Shown here one piece after another: positions 25,393 through 36,038 of a stretch of 64,000 bases of DNA. The position numbers and the translations under genes are program-made. Below the pieces are notes generated by a model. The model had not been told where the DNA came from, ran no database searches, and saw only the letters and a list, made by a program, of their open reading frames with translations. The DNA comes from Hyphomicrobium sp. (lineage in GTDB: Bacteria > Pseudomonadota > Alphaproteobacteria > Rhizobiales > Hyphomicrobiaceae), in assembly GCA_025351425.1 (NCBI GenBank), contig JANXVY010000043.1, positions 1 through 64,000 of the forward strand. Reading direction: 5' to 3'. Each line of letters begins with the position of its first letter. Positions within the stretch are counted from its first letter, which is position 1.

Positions 25393-25998
25393 TCAGCGCG
25401 CGATTGTGCCGGTGCGGCGGATCTTGCGCTGGAGCAAGAGCACGCCGTAGAGCAACGCTTCGGCTGTCGGCGGGCAGCCCGGCACGTAGATGTCGACCGG
25501 CACGATGCGGTCGCAGCCGCGCACGACGGCATAGCTGTAATGGTAATAGCCGCCGCCGTTGGCACAGCTGCCCATCGAGATCACGTAGCGCGGCTCGGGC
25601 ATCTGGTCGTAGACCTTGCGGAGTGCCGGCGCCATTTTGTTGGTGAGCGTCCCAGCGACGATCATGACGTCCGACTGGCGGGGCGAAGCGCGCGGCGCAA
25701 ATCCGAACCGCTCGAGATCGTAGCGCGGCATTGACGCCTGCATCATCTCGACGGCGCAACACGCGAGCCCGAATGTCATCCACATCAGCGAGCCAGTGCG
25801 GGCCCAGTTGATGAGATCGTCCGTCGTGGTCACCAGGAAGCCTTTGTCGGCTAGCTGGTCGTTGACGTCGGCCAGAAACGGATCGGGCGCACGCACAACC
25901 GAGCCAGGTCCACCCGCGCCCGCGCCTTCGCGCATCTTATCCCAAAGCACTTGGTCTTGCAGGGCCGGTATCCCGTCGGGCTTCAAGATCAATCCCAT
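25393..25998 (-). CDS. nuoB: NADH-quinone oxidoreductase subunit B
   Basis: Carries the terminal 4Fe-4S cluster N2 of complex I, next to the quinone pocket. It has 201 residues from the ATG at 25998. The ligands are the tandem cysteines C80-C81 in [10 protein letters not shown], the cysteine in GSCANGG and the one in [11 protein letters not shown]. The start lies within the last codons of nuoA, a 10-base overlap. Confidence 0.96.
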   Translation of the reverse strand: MGLILKPDGIPALQDQVLWDKMREGAGAGGPGSVVRAPDPFLADVNDQLADKGFLVTTTDDLINWARTGSLMWMTFGLACCAVEMMQASMPRYDLERFGFAPRASPRQSDVMIVAGTLTNKMAPALRKVYDQMPEPRYVISMGSCANGGGYYHYSYAVVRGCDRIVPVDIYVPGCPPTAEALLYGVLLLQRKIRRTGTIAR

Positions 25999-26354
25999 TC
26001 GAGCGCACCCTTCTTCCATTCGTAGATGAAGCCGATCGTCAACACGGCCAGAAATACCATCATCGACCAGAATCCAAACAGGCCGATATCCTTGAACGCC
26101 GCCGCCCACGGAAACAGGAACGCGATTTCAAGATCGAAGATGATAAAGAGAATCGACACCAGATAGAACCGCACGTCGAAGCGCATCCGGCTGTCGTCGA
26201 ACGCGGCGAATCCGCACTCGTACGCCGAAACTTTTTCGCTGTCGGGATTGCGAACGGCGATGAGAAACGGGGCGAGCAGCAACACGCCGGCAAAGATTAC
26301 GGCAACGGCGAGGAAGATCGCAAGCGGGAGATAATCGGTAAACAGGTTAGCCAT
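25989..26354 (-). CDS. nuoA: NADH-quinone oxidoreductase subunit A
   Basis: Membrane subunit of complex I with three helices, 121 residues from the ATG at 26354 ([10 protein letters not shown]). The conserved loop [20 protein letters not shown], with its quinone-proximal Cys, is present. It is the first gene of the nuo cluster. The 207 bases up to the tRNA-Asp gene should contain its promoter; no clear site was identified. Confidence 0.95.
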   Translation of the reverse strand: MANLFTDYLPLAIFLAVAVIFAGVLLLAPFLIAVRNPDSEKVSAYECGFAAFDDSRMRFDVRFYLVSILFIIFDLEIAFLFPWAAAFKDIGLFGFWSMMVFLAVLTIGFIYEWKKGALEWD

Positions 26355-26561
26355 GGGCACCTCGGGCAGCACCGCGATTATGGACGCGGATGAGCGATCA
26401 ATTGCGTTGGTGGTATCGCAGAGCCCCGCGCCGCGCAACGCCTACCTCGGGCGAACCCTCTGGCTCTCGGGGAGCTTCCGGCACAGCACGCAACGCTCAT
26501 TGCCCGTGCGGGCGATGCCCTCGCGATTTCGGCCGGAAAATATTTTGAAGGTAGTTTGGAT

Positions 26562-26638
26562 TGGCGCGAGAGACGGGACTTGAACCCGCGGCCTCCGCCG
26601 TGACAGGGCGGCGCTCTAACCAACTGAGCTACTCCCGC
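26562..26638 (-). tRNA. tRNA-Asp (GTC)
   Basis: A 77-base cloverleaf on the minus strand with encoded CCA. The acceptor GCGGGAG pairs with CTCTCGC (one G-U), the D-loop is AGCTCAGTTGGTTAGAG, the anticodon loop CTGTCAC carries GTC, and the T-arm is GGGTTCAAGTCCC. Confidence 0.96.
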
Positions 26639-26758
26639 AATCCAATACGTCGCGAGTGCGAAACTCACGGTCACCACCTGTCGATACGGTCTCGACACCT
26701 TGAAGTCAAGCGACGGGACGACGCTTTTTTTGCGCCATCCCGTCCGTCGTAAACAAGA

Positions 26759-27274
26759 CTAGGCGGGGCGTGGCATGCCCATGTAGTCCATCTTGCCGAG
26801 GTCGACGCCGCTGGCGCGCAAAATGGCGTATGCCATGGTGACATGGAAATAGAAGTTGGGCAGCGCGAAATTCACCAGGTAGGGCTGGCCCTTGAAGTGC
26901 ATTTCCTTCGGGCCGACCTTCAGCGAAATGTCGCGCCCTTCACTGCCGTCGATTTGCGCCGCCTTCAAAGTCGCCAGAAACGCCACCGTTCTGGCGATCC
27001 GCTCGCGCAGTTCAGGAAACGTTTTCTCGGTATCGGCAAAGCTCGGGTTGTCGACGCCCGCAAGCCGCGCTGCGGTTCCCTTGGCGAAATCGCACGCAAT
27101 CTGCACCTGACGCGACAGCGGGAACATATCCGGGGAGAGCCTGGTCGCAGGCAGCACGGCTGGATCGATCTTCTTGGCGCTGGCGTGGGCATCCGCCTTG
27201 TCGAGCACGCCAGATAGGGCTGCCAGCATCTGGTTGAACGCAGGAATCGAGGCTTCATACATCGAGAGCGACAT
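26759..27274 (-). CDS. DUF1993-family protein
   Basis: Soluble protein of 171 residues matching the DUF1993 pattern. It begins SLSMYEASIPAFNQMLAALS, has RLSPDMFPLSRQVQIACDFAK in the middle and ends in LPNFYFHVTMAYAILRASGV. These are four-helix-bundle proteins distantly related to the DinB fold; the HVTMAYAILR motif with its His is conserved. The biochemical function is unknown. It is monocistronic, with a tRNA-Asp gene downstream on the same strand. Confidence 0.85.
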   Translation of the reverse strand: MSLSMYEASIPAFNQMLAALSGVLDKADAHASAKKIDPAVLPATRLSPDMFPLSRQVQIACDFAKGTAARLAGVDNPSFADTEKTFPELRERIARTVAFLATLKAAQIDGSEGRDISLKVGPKEMHFKGQPYLVNFALPNFYFHVTMAYAILRASGVDLGKMDYMGMPRPA

Positions 27275-27444
27275 GGAGAAATCCTATGTTGAAGATAGAA
27301 GATAACTGTAGTTCCGAACTGAGGAACTTCACTAGCAGAATGCAGTGTACAGGACCAACCAATTCTCAAAGTTGGCTTGAACGACTGGGCGAATCACCTG
27401 AATTTTAGTGCCTCAGGAAATTAAACTCTGTCCAGTAAGTGCCC

Positions 27445-27552
27445 ATGAACAGCGAAACCACATTCACGCTTGTGCAACTGCTTCTCATCGCCCTGATCGT
27501 CACGGTTTTGGCGCTGAAGAGCTGGCGCTCCACCGCCCCCAGACTGGGCTAG
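27445..27552 (+). CDS. Possible 35-residue single-span membrane protein
   Basis: ATG to TAG gives 35 residues: a short polar start (MNSETTF), one strongly hydrophobic stretch of about 19 residues (TLVQLLLIALIVTVLALK) and a basic tail (KSWRSTAPRLG). This looks like a bitopic small membrane protein with the tail in the cytoplasm. There is no good ribosome-binding site, and expression is unproven. It could equally be a chance frame. Confidence 0.35.
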   Translation: MNSETTFTLVQLLLIALIVTVLALKSWRSTAPRLG

Positions 27553-27679
27553 GCGCTCGGCCGACCCACCCGTAACGGCCACAGCGCCTGCGGGACAGCT
27601 GCCACGCGCTCAACGCTCGGCATTCGGGCCATATCGCCGCGCAGCCTATGCCGTCAGCGGCCGACGCACCTCACGTCCC

Positions 27680-27732
27680 ATGCCTCAAACGTCCGGTGCC
27701 TCAAACGTCCGATGCTTCGAGCGTTCCATGCC
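27680..27732. repeat. Degenerate 16-base tandem repeat, about 3.3 units
   Basis: Units at 27680-27695, 27696-27711 and 27712-27727 follow ATGCCTCAAACGTCCG with a few changes, then five bases of a fourth. The period of 16 is not coding-compatible. Confidence 0.65.
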
Positions 27733-27791
27733 TTCATTAGGCTCGCAGCCTTCGTAAAGCTCATGTTCCGCGGATCAAGTGCTGAAGAACA

Positions 27792-27866
27792 TGGTGGGCG
27801 GTGAGGGGATCGAACCCCCGACATTCTCGGTGTAAACGAGACGCTCTACCGCTGAGCTAACCGCCC
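27792..27866 (-). tRNA. tRNA-Val (TAC)
   Basis: A 75-base cloverleaf on the minus strand with encoded CCA. The acceptor GGGCGGT pairs with ACCGCCC, the anticodon loop TTTACAC carries TAC between TCTCG and CGAGA arms, and the T-arm is GGGGGTTCGATCCCC. Confidence 0.96.
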
Positions 27867-28250
27867 ACTGTTGGGTCTAATGCGCTTTTGGCAGCCTGTG
27901 AAGCGCTTCCCGGCGAAAAACCGTTTTTGACATGCGTACGCCAGGAACGACTTGTCCCGACATCGCGCCGCTCGCGCCGGGCGGCATCCCGTAAGGCCAC
28001 CCCCCGCCACCCCTCCGTCACGAACGATTGCCCCCTGGCAGCGGCGCGGGGCGATGCTGCGTAATCAGCGCAATTATGGCCAATCAGGTTTTGTTACGCC
28101 CCAATACGTCACTTTCTCAATAAATATCAAATTTTTCGAATTCATTTTTTTCCTAGTCGATATGTAACCAAATGGTTCGAGCGGCGTATCTCCCTTTGTG
28201 AGCAAGACACTGCATCACAACAACAATTCAACCCAAAACGGAGACTTACA
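27867..28250. other. 384-base gap, AT-rich leader of the secreted-peptide genes
   Basis: The right half (about 28080-28200) is clearly more AT-rich than the surroundings, as expected for a promoter region. It is followed by GGAG six bases before the 28251 start. No convincing gene was found in it. Confidence 0.5.
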
Positions 28251-28385
28251 ATGCGCTTGAAAATTGCCCAGACCGCCCTCGTGATCACCCTCGCACTCGT
28301 TGGCGCAGCCGCTGCCGAAACGTCAAAGTCCTCAGGTGATTTCGCAACCAAGTTCTTCGCCGACCGCACCCTGAGCGGCAACTAA
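28251..28385 (+). CDS. Small secreted peptide precursor (44 residues)
   Basis: ATG with GGAG six bases upstream. The product has a signal peptide of 22 residues (MRLK, a hydrophobic core, then GAAAA) and a predicted mature part of about 22 residues that ends FFADRTLSGN. It is the first of three consecutive tiny secreted products. It differs in sequence from the next two, but its size and layout match. Function unknown; a membrane-active, signalling or stress peptide is possible. Confidence 0.65.
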   Translation: MRLKIAQTALVITLALVGAAAAETSKSSGDFATKFFADRTLSGN

Positions 28386-28428
28386 TAGCCCCCGACTTTC
28401 CCATAACCCCCATACAGGAAAACATCCC

Positions 28429-28578
28429 ATGTCCAAGTTCATCACCTCGCTCGCGCTCATCGCCACCATCCTCGCCAGCGCCAGCGTCGCCCAAGCAGAC
28501 CAGATGTACGGCAATGCCCTGCGCGACGCCGCCCAGGCCGGACAGATCACCCCCCACGGCGTCTTCGAAGGCCGCTGA
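28429..28578 (+). CDS. Small secreted peptide precursor, tandem copy 1
   Basis: Product of 49 residues: a signal peptide of about 23 (MSKFITSLALIATILASA, then SVAQA) and a mature part of about 26 beginning DQMYGNALRDAAQAGQ and ending in TPHGVFEGR. AGGAAAAC stands just before the ATG. The mature-coding DNA is almost identical to that of the next gene, so this is a recent duplication under constraint. I do not recognise the family. The neighbours (tRNA-Val, hupB) give no functional hint. Confidence 0.75.
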   Translation: MSKFITSLALIATILASASVAQADQMYGNALRDAAQAGQITPHGVFEGR

Positions 28579-28626
28579 ACGCCCCCATCTCACCCGCAAT
28601 CCAGTCCCAGCAAAGGAAAACATCCC

Positions 28627-28776
28627 ATGACCAAGTTCATCACCTCGCTCGCTCTCGTCACCGCAATCCTCGCCGGCGCCAGCGTCGCCCAAGCCGACCA
28701 GATGTACGGCAATGCCCTGCGCGACGCCGCCCAGGCCGGACAGATCACCCCCCACGGCGTCTTCGACGGCCGCTAA
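28627..28776 (+). CDS. Small secreted peptide precursor, tandem copy 2
   Basis: Product of 49 residues with the same layout as the copy at 28429, and the same AGGAAAACATCCC leader before the ATG. Differences are mostly in the signal peptide (for example ALVTAILAGA against ALIATILASA) plus Glu to Asp near the C-terminus. A strong intrinsic terminator follows 22 bases after the stop, closing a three-gene unit. Confidence 0.75.
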   Translation: MTKFITSLALVTAILAGASVAQADQMYGNALRDAAQAGQITPHGVFDGR

Positions 28777-28797
28777 ACCGTAATACTGCTCCGGCCA

Positions 28798-28838
28798 CAA
28801 AAAAACGCGGCACTCTTTCGAGCGCCGCGCTTTTTTTG
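28798..28838 (+). terminator. Intrinsic terminator of the peptide genes
   Basis: CGCGGC (28806-28811) pairs with GCCGCG (28824-28829), extended inside by CTC/GAG, and is followed by seven T at 28831-28837. The A-run on the left could let it also serve the opposite strand, where hupB ends. Confidence 0.85.
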
Positions 28839-28864
28839 TAACGCAGGAGTGCGAAACAAAGATC

Positions 28865-29137
28865 TTAGTTCAGCAGATCCTTGAGGCCCTTCGACGGCGT
28901 GAACTTCGGCACCTTGGCCGCTGGAATCTTGATCGTTGCACCGGTTGCCGGGTTGCGGCCGTCGCGCGCCTTGCGCTTTGCGACCTTGAAGGTTCCGAAA
29001 TCGGGAATACGGACTTCATCGCCCTTCTTCATCGACTTCTTGATGTGCTCCAGCACCGCTTCGACGGCATGGCCAGCTTTTTCCTTGGTGATTTCGGCGT
29101 GGTTGGCAACCGCGTCGATCAAGTCTTTCTTGCTCAT
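28865..29137 (-). CDS. hupB: HU-type nucleoid DNA-binding protein
   Basis: Histone-like protein of 90 residues from the ATG at 29137 (MSKKDLIDAVA). The DNA-binding beta-arm region is RKARDGRNPATGATIKIPA, preceded by the family motif GFGTF in the form PDFGTFKV. It bends DNA and compacts the nucleoid. It lies downstream of lon on the same strand, the order usual in Alphaproteobacteria. Confidence 0.95.
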   Translation of the reverse strand: MSKKDLIDAVANHAEITKEKAGHAVEAVLEHIKKSMKKGDEVRIPDFGTFKVAKRKARDGRNPATGATIKIPAAKVPKFTPSKGLKDLLN

Positions 29138-29459
29138 CTCTGCATTTCCTTCTGCTCTCAAAACGTCTCGATACCGGCAACCGTCGGACCGTCACGTAGC
29201 TCCCTACAAAGTAGGGTTTTGCTGTGACGGAGGCGGACCACTGCATCAGCAACGAAGGCCGCAGACAAGCGCCGTTTGAGGCGAGGCGTCAAGCAGAAAA
29301 GCAGGCCAAACCCCCCGAAAACACTGGAGAAACGCCGGTTTTTTCCATCCTTATGACAAATCCACCCTAAGCTGCCGTTCCAAACCGTCCGTGACAAGAA
29401 AAAGCCCCCGCAGTCGAATGACCACGGGGGCTGTCATCGTATGACGCGAACGGCGAAGA
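29138..29459. other. 322-base lon-hupB intergenic region
   Basis: Holds the lon terminator at 29399-29434 and presumably the hupB promoter. No other gene is seen. Confidence 0.55.
29399..29434 (-). terminator. Intrinsic terminator of lon
   Basis: On the minus strand AGCCCCCG pairs with CGGGGGCT across a 14-base loop and is followed by a five-T run (plus-strand A at 29399-29403). Confidence 0.8.
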
Positions 29460-31898
29460 TCAGTGCGCCGTGACCCGGGAATTGTCCTTGTCTTTTTTCG
29501 CATCCGCTTCGGCTTCGACCGCTGCCGCCGCCTGGTCCCACGTAATGGGTTCCGGCAGCCGCACGAGGGCGACCTTCAGCACGTCGTCGAACCGGTTCGC
29601 CGGTATGATCTCAAGCTTCGACTTCACCTCGTCCGGAATGTCCACCAGATCCTTCACGTTTTCTTCCGGAATGATCACGGTCTTGATCCCGCCGCGCAGC
29701 GCCGCGAGCAGCTTTTCCTTGAGGCCGCCGATCGGCAGCACCCGTCCGCGCAGCGTGATCTCGCCCGTCATCGCCACATCGCGCCGAACCGGAATTCCGG
29801 TCAGCACGGAAATGATCGCCGTCGTCATGGCGACGCCCGCCGATGGACCATCCTTGGGTGTGGCGCCTTCCGGCACGTGAACGTGGATGTCCTTCTTCTC
29901 GAACATGTTGGGCGGGATGCCGAAATCGACCGACCGCGAGCGAATGTAGGCATTCGCCGCCTGGATCGATTCCTTCATCACATCGCGCAAGTTGCCAGTG
30001 ACCGACATCTTGCCTTTGCCCGGCATCTGAACGCCTTCGATGGTCAGCAATTCGCCGCCCACTTCGGTCCACGCCAGTCCCGTTACCACGCCGACCTGGT
30101 CGGTGCTTTCGGCTTCGCCGTACCGGTATTTCGGCACGCCAAGATAGTCTTGCAGGTTGGCCGCCGTGATCCGCACCGACTTCTTGGACGACGTGAGGAT
30201 CTCCTTCACCGACTTACGGGCAAGCTTCGCGACTTCGCGTTCCATCGAACGCACGCCAGCTTCCCGCGTATAGCGGCGCACGATTTCCAACAGCGCATCG
30301 TCGTCGACCTGCCACTCGCCAGGCTCGAGGCCATGCGCCGTCTGCTGCTCCTTGAGCAGGTGGCGCTTGGCGATCTCCAGCTTTTCGTTCTCGGTGTAGC
30401 CAGCGATCCGAATAATCTCCAACCGGTCCATCAGGGCCGGCGGAATGTTGAGCGTATTCGCCGTCGTCACGAACATCACGTTCGAGAGATCGTAGTCGAC
30501 CTCCAGATAGTGGTCGTTGAACGTCGAGTTCTGTTCGGGATCGAGCACTTCAAGCAGCGCCGCCGCGGGATCGCCACGGAAGTCCTGGCCCATCTTGTCG
30601 ATCTCGTCGAGCAGGAACAATGGGTTGTTCCGCTTCGCCTTCTTCATCGACTGGATGACCTTGCCCGGCATCGATCCTATGTAGGTGCGCCGGTGGCCGC
30701 GGATTTCCGCTTCGTCTCGCACGCCGCCGAGGCTCATACGCACGAATTCCCGGCCCGTCGCGTTGGCAATCGAACGCCCAAGCGAGGTCTTGCCGACGCC
30801 CGGCGGCCCGACGAGGCACAGGATGGGCCCCTTCAGCTTGTTGGTGCGGGCGCCGACTGCAAGATACTCGATGATGCGCTCTTTGACCTTTTCCAGACCA
30901 TAGTGCTCAAGATCGAGCGTCGCCTGCGCTTCTTCCAGGTCCTTCTTGACCTTGCCCTTGATACCCCACGGGATTGACAGCAGCCAGTCGAGATAATTGC
31001 GCACCACGGTCGCTTCCGCCGACATCGGGCTCATCTGCTTGAGCTTTTTCAGTTCGGCAAGCGCCTTGTCGCGGGCTTCCTTCGACAGCTTGGTGTTCTC
31101 GATCTTCTCCTCGAATTCGGCAATGTCGTCGCGCTCGTCGGTATCGCCGAGTTCCTTCTGGATCGCCTTCATCTGCTCGTTGAGATAGTATTCGCGCTGC
31201 GTCTTCTCCATCTGGCGCTTGACGCGCGAGCGGATCTTCTTCTCGACCTGCAGGACCGAAATTTCAGATTCCATCAGCGCATAGACGCGTTCCAGCCGCT
31301 CCGAAATCGTGGTGAGTTCGAGCACGTCCTGCTTTTCCGAAATCTTCACCGCCAGATGTGAGGCGATGGTGTCGGCGAGCTTGGAGGGATCTTCGATCTG
31401 GCTGATCGTGCCGAGCACTTCAGGCGAAATCTTCTTGTTGAGTTTCACATAGCTCTCGAACTGCGAAATCGCAGACCGCGCCAGCGCCTCGATCTCGTCC
31501 TTCGCGCCAACGACGTCTTCGACGCGTTGCACCTCGGCTTCGAAGAAGTCCGGGTTGTCGACATAGCGCTTGATCTTGGCGCGCGCGGTGCCTTCGACGA
31601 GAACCTTGACGGTGCCGTCCGGCAGCTTCAGCAGCTGCAGCACGGACGCAAGCGTCCCGACTTCGAAGATCGCATCCGTCGCCGGATCGTCGTCGCTGGC
31701 GTTCTTCTGCGCGGTCAACAGGATTTGCTTGTCGGCGCGCATCACCTCTTCCAAGGCTGCGATCGACTTTTCGCGGCCCACGAACAAGGGCACGATCATA
31801 TAGGGGAACACAACGATGTCGCGCAGCGGCAGGACTGGGTACAGCTCCTTGCCCCCATCCTTCGGACCGGATGCTTTCGTGACCTTGTCTTCACTCAT
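29460..31898 (-). CDS. lon: ATP-dependent protease Lon
   Basis: Cytoplasmic AAA+ serine protease of 812 residues, full length. The N-terminal substrate-binding LAN domain begins with [16 protein letters not shown]. The AAA+ module has Walker [11 protein letters not shown] and Walker [11 protein letters not shown]. The C-terminal protease domain has the catalytic Ser in [11 protein letters not shown] and the Lys further on in [12 protein letters not shown]. It degrades misfolded and regulatory proteins. It lies between clpX and hupB, and a candidate heat-shock promoter lies in its leader. Confidence 0.97.
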   Translation of the reverse strand: MSEDKVTKASGPKDGGKELYPVLPLRDIVVFPYMIVPLFVGREKSIAALEEVMRADKQILLTAQKNASDDDPATDAIFEVGTLASVLQLLKLPDGTVKVLVEGTARAKIKRYVDNPDFFEAEVQRVEDVVGAKDEIEALARSAISQFESYVKLNKKISPEVLGTISQIEDPSKLADTIASHLAVKISEKQDVLELTTISERLERVYALMESEISVLQVEKKIRSRVKRQMEKTQREYYLNEQMKAIQKELGDTDERDDIAEFEEKIENTKLSKEARDKALAELKKLKQMSPMSAEATVVRNYLDWLLSIPWGIKGKVKKDLEEAQATLDLEHYGLEKVKERIIEYLAVGARTNKLKGPILCLVGPPGVGKTSLGRSIANATGREFVRMSLGGVRDEAEIRGHRRTYIGSMPGKVIQSMKKAKRNNPLFLLDEIDKMGQDFRGDPAAALLEVLDPEQNSTFNDHYLEVDYDLSNVMFVTTANTLNIPPALMDRLEIIRIAGYTENEKLEIAKRHLLKEQQTAHGLEPGEWQVDDDALLEIVRRYTREAGVRSMEREVAKLARKSVKEILTSSKKSVRITAANLQDYLGVPKYRYGEAESTDQVGVVTGLAWTEVGGELLTIEGVQMPGKGKMSVTGNLRDVMKESIQAANAYIRSRSVDFGIPPNMFEKKDIHVHVPEGATPKDGPSAGVAMTTAIISVLTGIPVRRDVAMTGEITLRGRVLPIGGLKEKLLAALRGGIKTVIIPEENVKDLVDIPDEVKSKLEIIPANRFDDVLKVALVRLPEPITWDQAAAAVEAEADAKKDKDNSRVTAH

Positions 31899-31936
31899 GA
31901 GTGTGACCCGTCTCTAAAGTACGGCGCTGCCCTTTA

Positions 31937-31965
31937 CCATAGGGCCAGCACCAGGTTTCAACAAG
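31937..31965 (-). promoter_or_regulatory. Candidate RpoH-type promoter of lon
   Basis: On the minus strand CTTGTTGAA (31965-31957) is followed by CCCTATGG (31944-31937). This resembles the CTTG / CCATAT-type elements of alphaproteobacterial sigma-32 promoters, about 35-40 bases upstream of the start codon. The call rests on pattern only. Confidence 0.35.
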
Positions 31966-32188
31966 CCAACCTTGCTTCAAAGCCCAGTCCCTTTTGCGGC
32001 AACTCTGGCTTTGATCGTGGCTCAACCAAGGTATTCTTCGCTTGAAAGTTCTCCGGCCGCCAACGCGATGGTCGTCGCTTCTCCCAGCCAATCGGTCAAC
32101 AACCGCCCGGTTGCAGCGGCTGCGTCACGCTCAGATGGGACGCGACTTGACGACAATCAATGCCCCTGTCGTCTTAGCCCTTGTCGTC

Positions 32189-33445
<1,257 letters not shown>

Positions 33446-33457
<12 letters not shown>

Positions 33458-33792
33458 CCGTGGTCGGCGCAGGCCTGATGGCCGGGCGTCGATGGCTTCT
33501 GGTGTCGTGCGGCTCCGTCGTGAACCGTTCGCATAGACTACTTTAGCACAGCCCGGCTATTTGAACGTGATGCCGTGGCACCCTGGATCAGGGCATCACG
33601 GCGTTCCGCGTCAGCGCAGCTACTTACCCGATATGGTAGATTGCGGCGCTCAACCAATACCTAATCTCAGCACGCCTTGGGCGGCGGAATCAAGGATGGA
33701 TTAATTCTCCCGCTCGCGCCATCCCAGAATGCGCCTGCCGTTTGCAACATTCATGTGACAGTGCGCGCTGAGCCACGCCAGACTAACGCTTA
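33446..33792. other. clpP-clpX intergenic region with a 9-bp hairpin
   Basis: About 335 bases between clpP and clpX on the minus strand. CGTGATGCC (33566-33574) and GGCATCACG (33592-33600) form a stem with a 17-base loop. The left part presumably holds the clpP 3' end signals and the right part a separate clpX promoter. Confidence 0.5.
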
Positions 33793-34410
33793 TCAGGGCT
33801 TTTTGGCGTCGAACAAAGCAGCAACCTCGTCGCGCGAGGTTAAGACTTTGTCCACAATCCCAAACGTTTTCGACTCGTCGGCTGTCATAAAGTGATCGCG
33901 ATCAAGCGTCCGCTCGATGGTTTCGTAGGGCTGGCCGGTGTGTTTAACGTAGATTTCGTTGAGACGCCGCTTCATCTTCACGATGTCCTCGGCGTGGCGC
34001 TGGATATCCGACGCTTGGCCCGAAAACCCGCCCGACGGCTGGTGCACCATGATGCGCGCATTCGGCAGCGCGAACCGCATATCTTTGTGGCCCGCCGCCA
34101 GCAGCAGCGAGCCCATGGAGGCGGCCTGCCCCATGCACAGCGTTGCCACCGGTGACTTAATGAACTGCATCGTATCGTAGATCGCCATCCCCGACGTCAC
34201 CACGCCGCCCGGCGAGTTGATGTACATGGAGATTTCTTTTTTCGGATTCTGCGATTCCAGGAAGAGCAGCTGCAGACAGACCGAACTCGCCATCGTGTCT
34301 TCGATCGGTCCGATCACGAACACGATGCGATCCTGCAGCATCCGCGACAGCAGATCGAACTGCTTCTCCCCGCGGTTGGTTTGTTCGATGACCGTCGGCC
34401 AATAGACCAT
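33793..34410 (-). CDS. clpP: ATP-dependent Clp protease proteolytic subunit
   Basis: Serine peptidase forming the ClpP tetradecamer, 205 residues from the ATG at 34410, with AGGAG eight bases upstream. The triad is S98 in GQAASMGS, H123 in [11 protein letters not shown] and an Asp in the LDRDHFM region. The oligomerisation helix region [12 protein letters not shown] is intact. It lies downstream of tig. Confidence 0.96.
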   Translation of the reverse strand: MVYWPTVIEQTNRGEKQFDLLSRMLQDRIVFVIGPIEDTMASSVCLQLLFLESQNPKKEISMYINSPGGVVTSGMAIYDTMQFIKSPVATLCMGQAASMGSLLLAAGHKDMRFALPNARIMVHQPSGGFSGQASDIQRHAEDIVKMKRRLNEIYVKHTGQPYETIERTLDRDHFMTADESKTFGIVDKVLTSRDEVAALFDAKKP

Positions 34411-34486
34411 GGAGTAGCTCCTGGAGGGCGTGAATTGAAAGGCAGGCTGCTTCAAGTGGGAGTGACAGACCAATCAGGCAAGATCG

Positions 34487-35845
34487 TCACGATTGCGACA
34501 CGTCCTCGGCCATCTTGAACAACTCATCCTTGCTCACCTTTCGCATCCCCGGAGAAGCCTGGGCCAGCACGTAATCCACAACCTTGTCCTCGAAAATGGG
34601 CGCACGCAGCTCGGCCACCGCGCCCGGCGTCTTTTCGTAATATTCGTAGACCATTTTTTCCTGGCCCGGGAACTGGCGGGCCTGCTCAATCAGCGCACGG
34701 CGCAACTCGTCCTGTGTCACTTCGATCTTGTTCTTGTCGCCGATTTCGCCGACGAGAAGGCCAAGCCGCACGCGGCGCTCGGCGATCTTGCGATATTCGC
34801 CCCTGGCGTCGGCTTCCGTCTTGCCGGCTTCGTCGCTGAACGCCTGGTTCTGCTGCTTCATCGTATTGCTGAGCTGGGTCCAGATCGAATTGAATTCGTG
34901 CTCGACGAGCGACGTCGGCAGCTCGAAACCGTGCGCCTTTTCAAGCTCATCCAGCAGTTCGCGCTTGAGCTTCATGCGCGAGGCACCATCGAGCTCCTTC
35001 TGCAGCTGCTCGGTCACGAGCCGGCGCAGGTCGGCCATGTTTTCTGCACCCATGGACGTCGCGAACGCATCGTCGATCACCGGCCGGTTGGGCGCTGAGA
35101 CCGCCTTGACGGTGACGTCGAACACAGCCGTTTTGCCAGCCAGCGTTGGCACCGGATAGGTTTCTGGGAACGTCGCCGTGACCACCCGCGTCTCGCCCGC
35201 GACCGCGCCCTTGAGGCCGTCTTCGAAGCCTGGAATGAATTGGCCCTGACCGAGCACGAGTTGCGCCCCGTCGGCTGCCCCCCCCTCGAACAACTCGCCG
35301 TCGATCTTGCCCGCAAAGTCGAGCGTCACGCGATCACCATCGCCAGCCGCGCGGCCATCTGCATCCTCATAGCCGACGCTGCGGTCGACGAGCTTTTCGA
35401 TCGCCCCGTCGATGTCGGCGGGATCGACATCCGCGACGATACGCTCGAGCTTAAGCCCCTTGAGATCCATGACCTCAACCTTGGGCAGCACTTCGAAGCT
35501 CATCGAATACGAAAGATCAGCCTTGCCATCGATCACCTGCGCGATGACGGCCGGATCTTCCGGCAGCACGATATCAGGCTGCATGGCTGGGCGCTCCTGG
35601 CGCTCTTCGATCGCCTTCAGGCTCGTATCCTTGATCGCTTCGTCGAGCACCTCGCCCATGACCGAACGGCCATACATCTTCTTCAGGTGCACCGTCGGCA
35701 CCTTGCCCTTGCGAAACCCCTTGAGCTGCACTTTGTCTTTGAGATCGTCGAGCCGGGCTTCAAAGCGCTGGCTGATTTCCGCGGCCGCCACGGTGATCGT
35801 CATGGTGCGCTTGAGGCCGTCTTGAACTGCTTGCGTGATCTGCAT
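34487..35845 (-). CDS. tig: Trigger factor
   Basis: Ribosome-associated chaperone with peptidyl-prolyl isomerase activity, 452 residues from the ATG at 35845 (MQITQAVQDG). The N-terminal ribosome-binding signature is present as LKGFRKGKVPTVHLKK. The FKBP domain follows at about 155-245 (GDRVTLDFAGKIDGELFEGG, LGQGQFIPGFEDGL), then the long helical C-terminal chaperone domain. The gene order tig-clpP-clpX is conserved across bacteria. Confidence 0.96.
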   Translation of the reverse strand: MQITQAVQDGLKRTMTITVAAAEISQRFEARLDDLKDKVQLKGFRKGKVPTVHLKKMYGRSVMGEVLDEAIKDTSLKAIEERQERPAMQPDIVLPEDPAVIAQVIDGKADLSYSMSFEVLPKVEVMDLKGLKLERIVADVDPADIDGAIEKLVDRSVGYEDADGRAAGDGDRVTLDFAGKIDGELFEGGAADGAQLVLGQGQFIPGFEDGLKGAVAGETRVVTATFPETYPVPTLAGKTAVFDVTVKAVSAPNRPVIDDAFATSMGAENMADLRRLVTEQLQKELDGASRMKLKRELLDELEKAHGFELPTSLVEHEFNSIWTQLSNTMKQQNQAFSDEAGKTEADARGEYRKIAERRVRLGLLVGEIGDKNKIEVTQDELRRALIEQARQFPGQEKMVYEYYEKTPGAVAELRAPIFEDKVVDYVLAQASPGMRKVSKDELFKMAEDVSQS

Positions 35846-35954
35846 GGCTGAAAAACCCAATACCGGATGCGTTTGAAATGGCGGGCTGCGCCATTCCGTT
35901 GAGAGTTGTGCTTTCTAGACCACGTCCGCAGGGTCTGGGAAAGCGCGAATTTTT

Positions 35955-36038
35955 GGTGCGGGCGGAGGGACTTGAACCCCCACGGCTAGGCCGTCAGAAC
36001 CTAAATCTGATGTGTCTACCAATTCCACCACGCCCGCT
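35955..36038 (-). tRNA. tRNA-Leu (TAG)
   Basis: An 84-base class II tRNA on the minus strand with encoded CCA. The acceptor GCGGGCG pairs with CGCCCGC, the anticodon loop TTTAGGT carries TAG between TCAGA and TCTGA arms, a variable arm of the class II type follows, and the T-arm is GGGGGTTCAAGTCCC. Confidence 0.93.

Larger units (their letters stand above)
27275..27791. other. 517-base gap with a small possible gene and a degenerate tandem repeat
   Basis: Lies between the DUF1993 gene and tRNA-Val. It contains only the short frame at 27445-27552 and the 16-base repeat at 27680-27732; no other coding pattern was seen. Confidence 0.6.
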
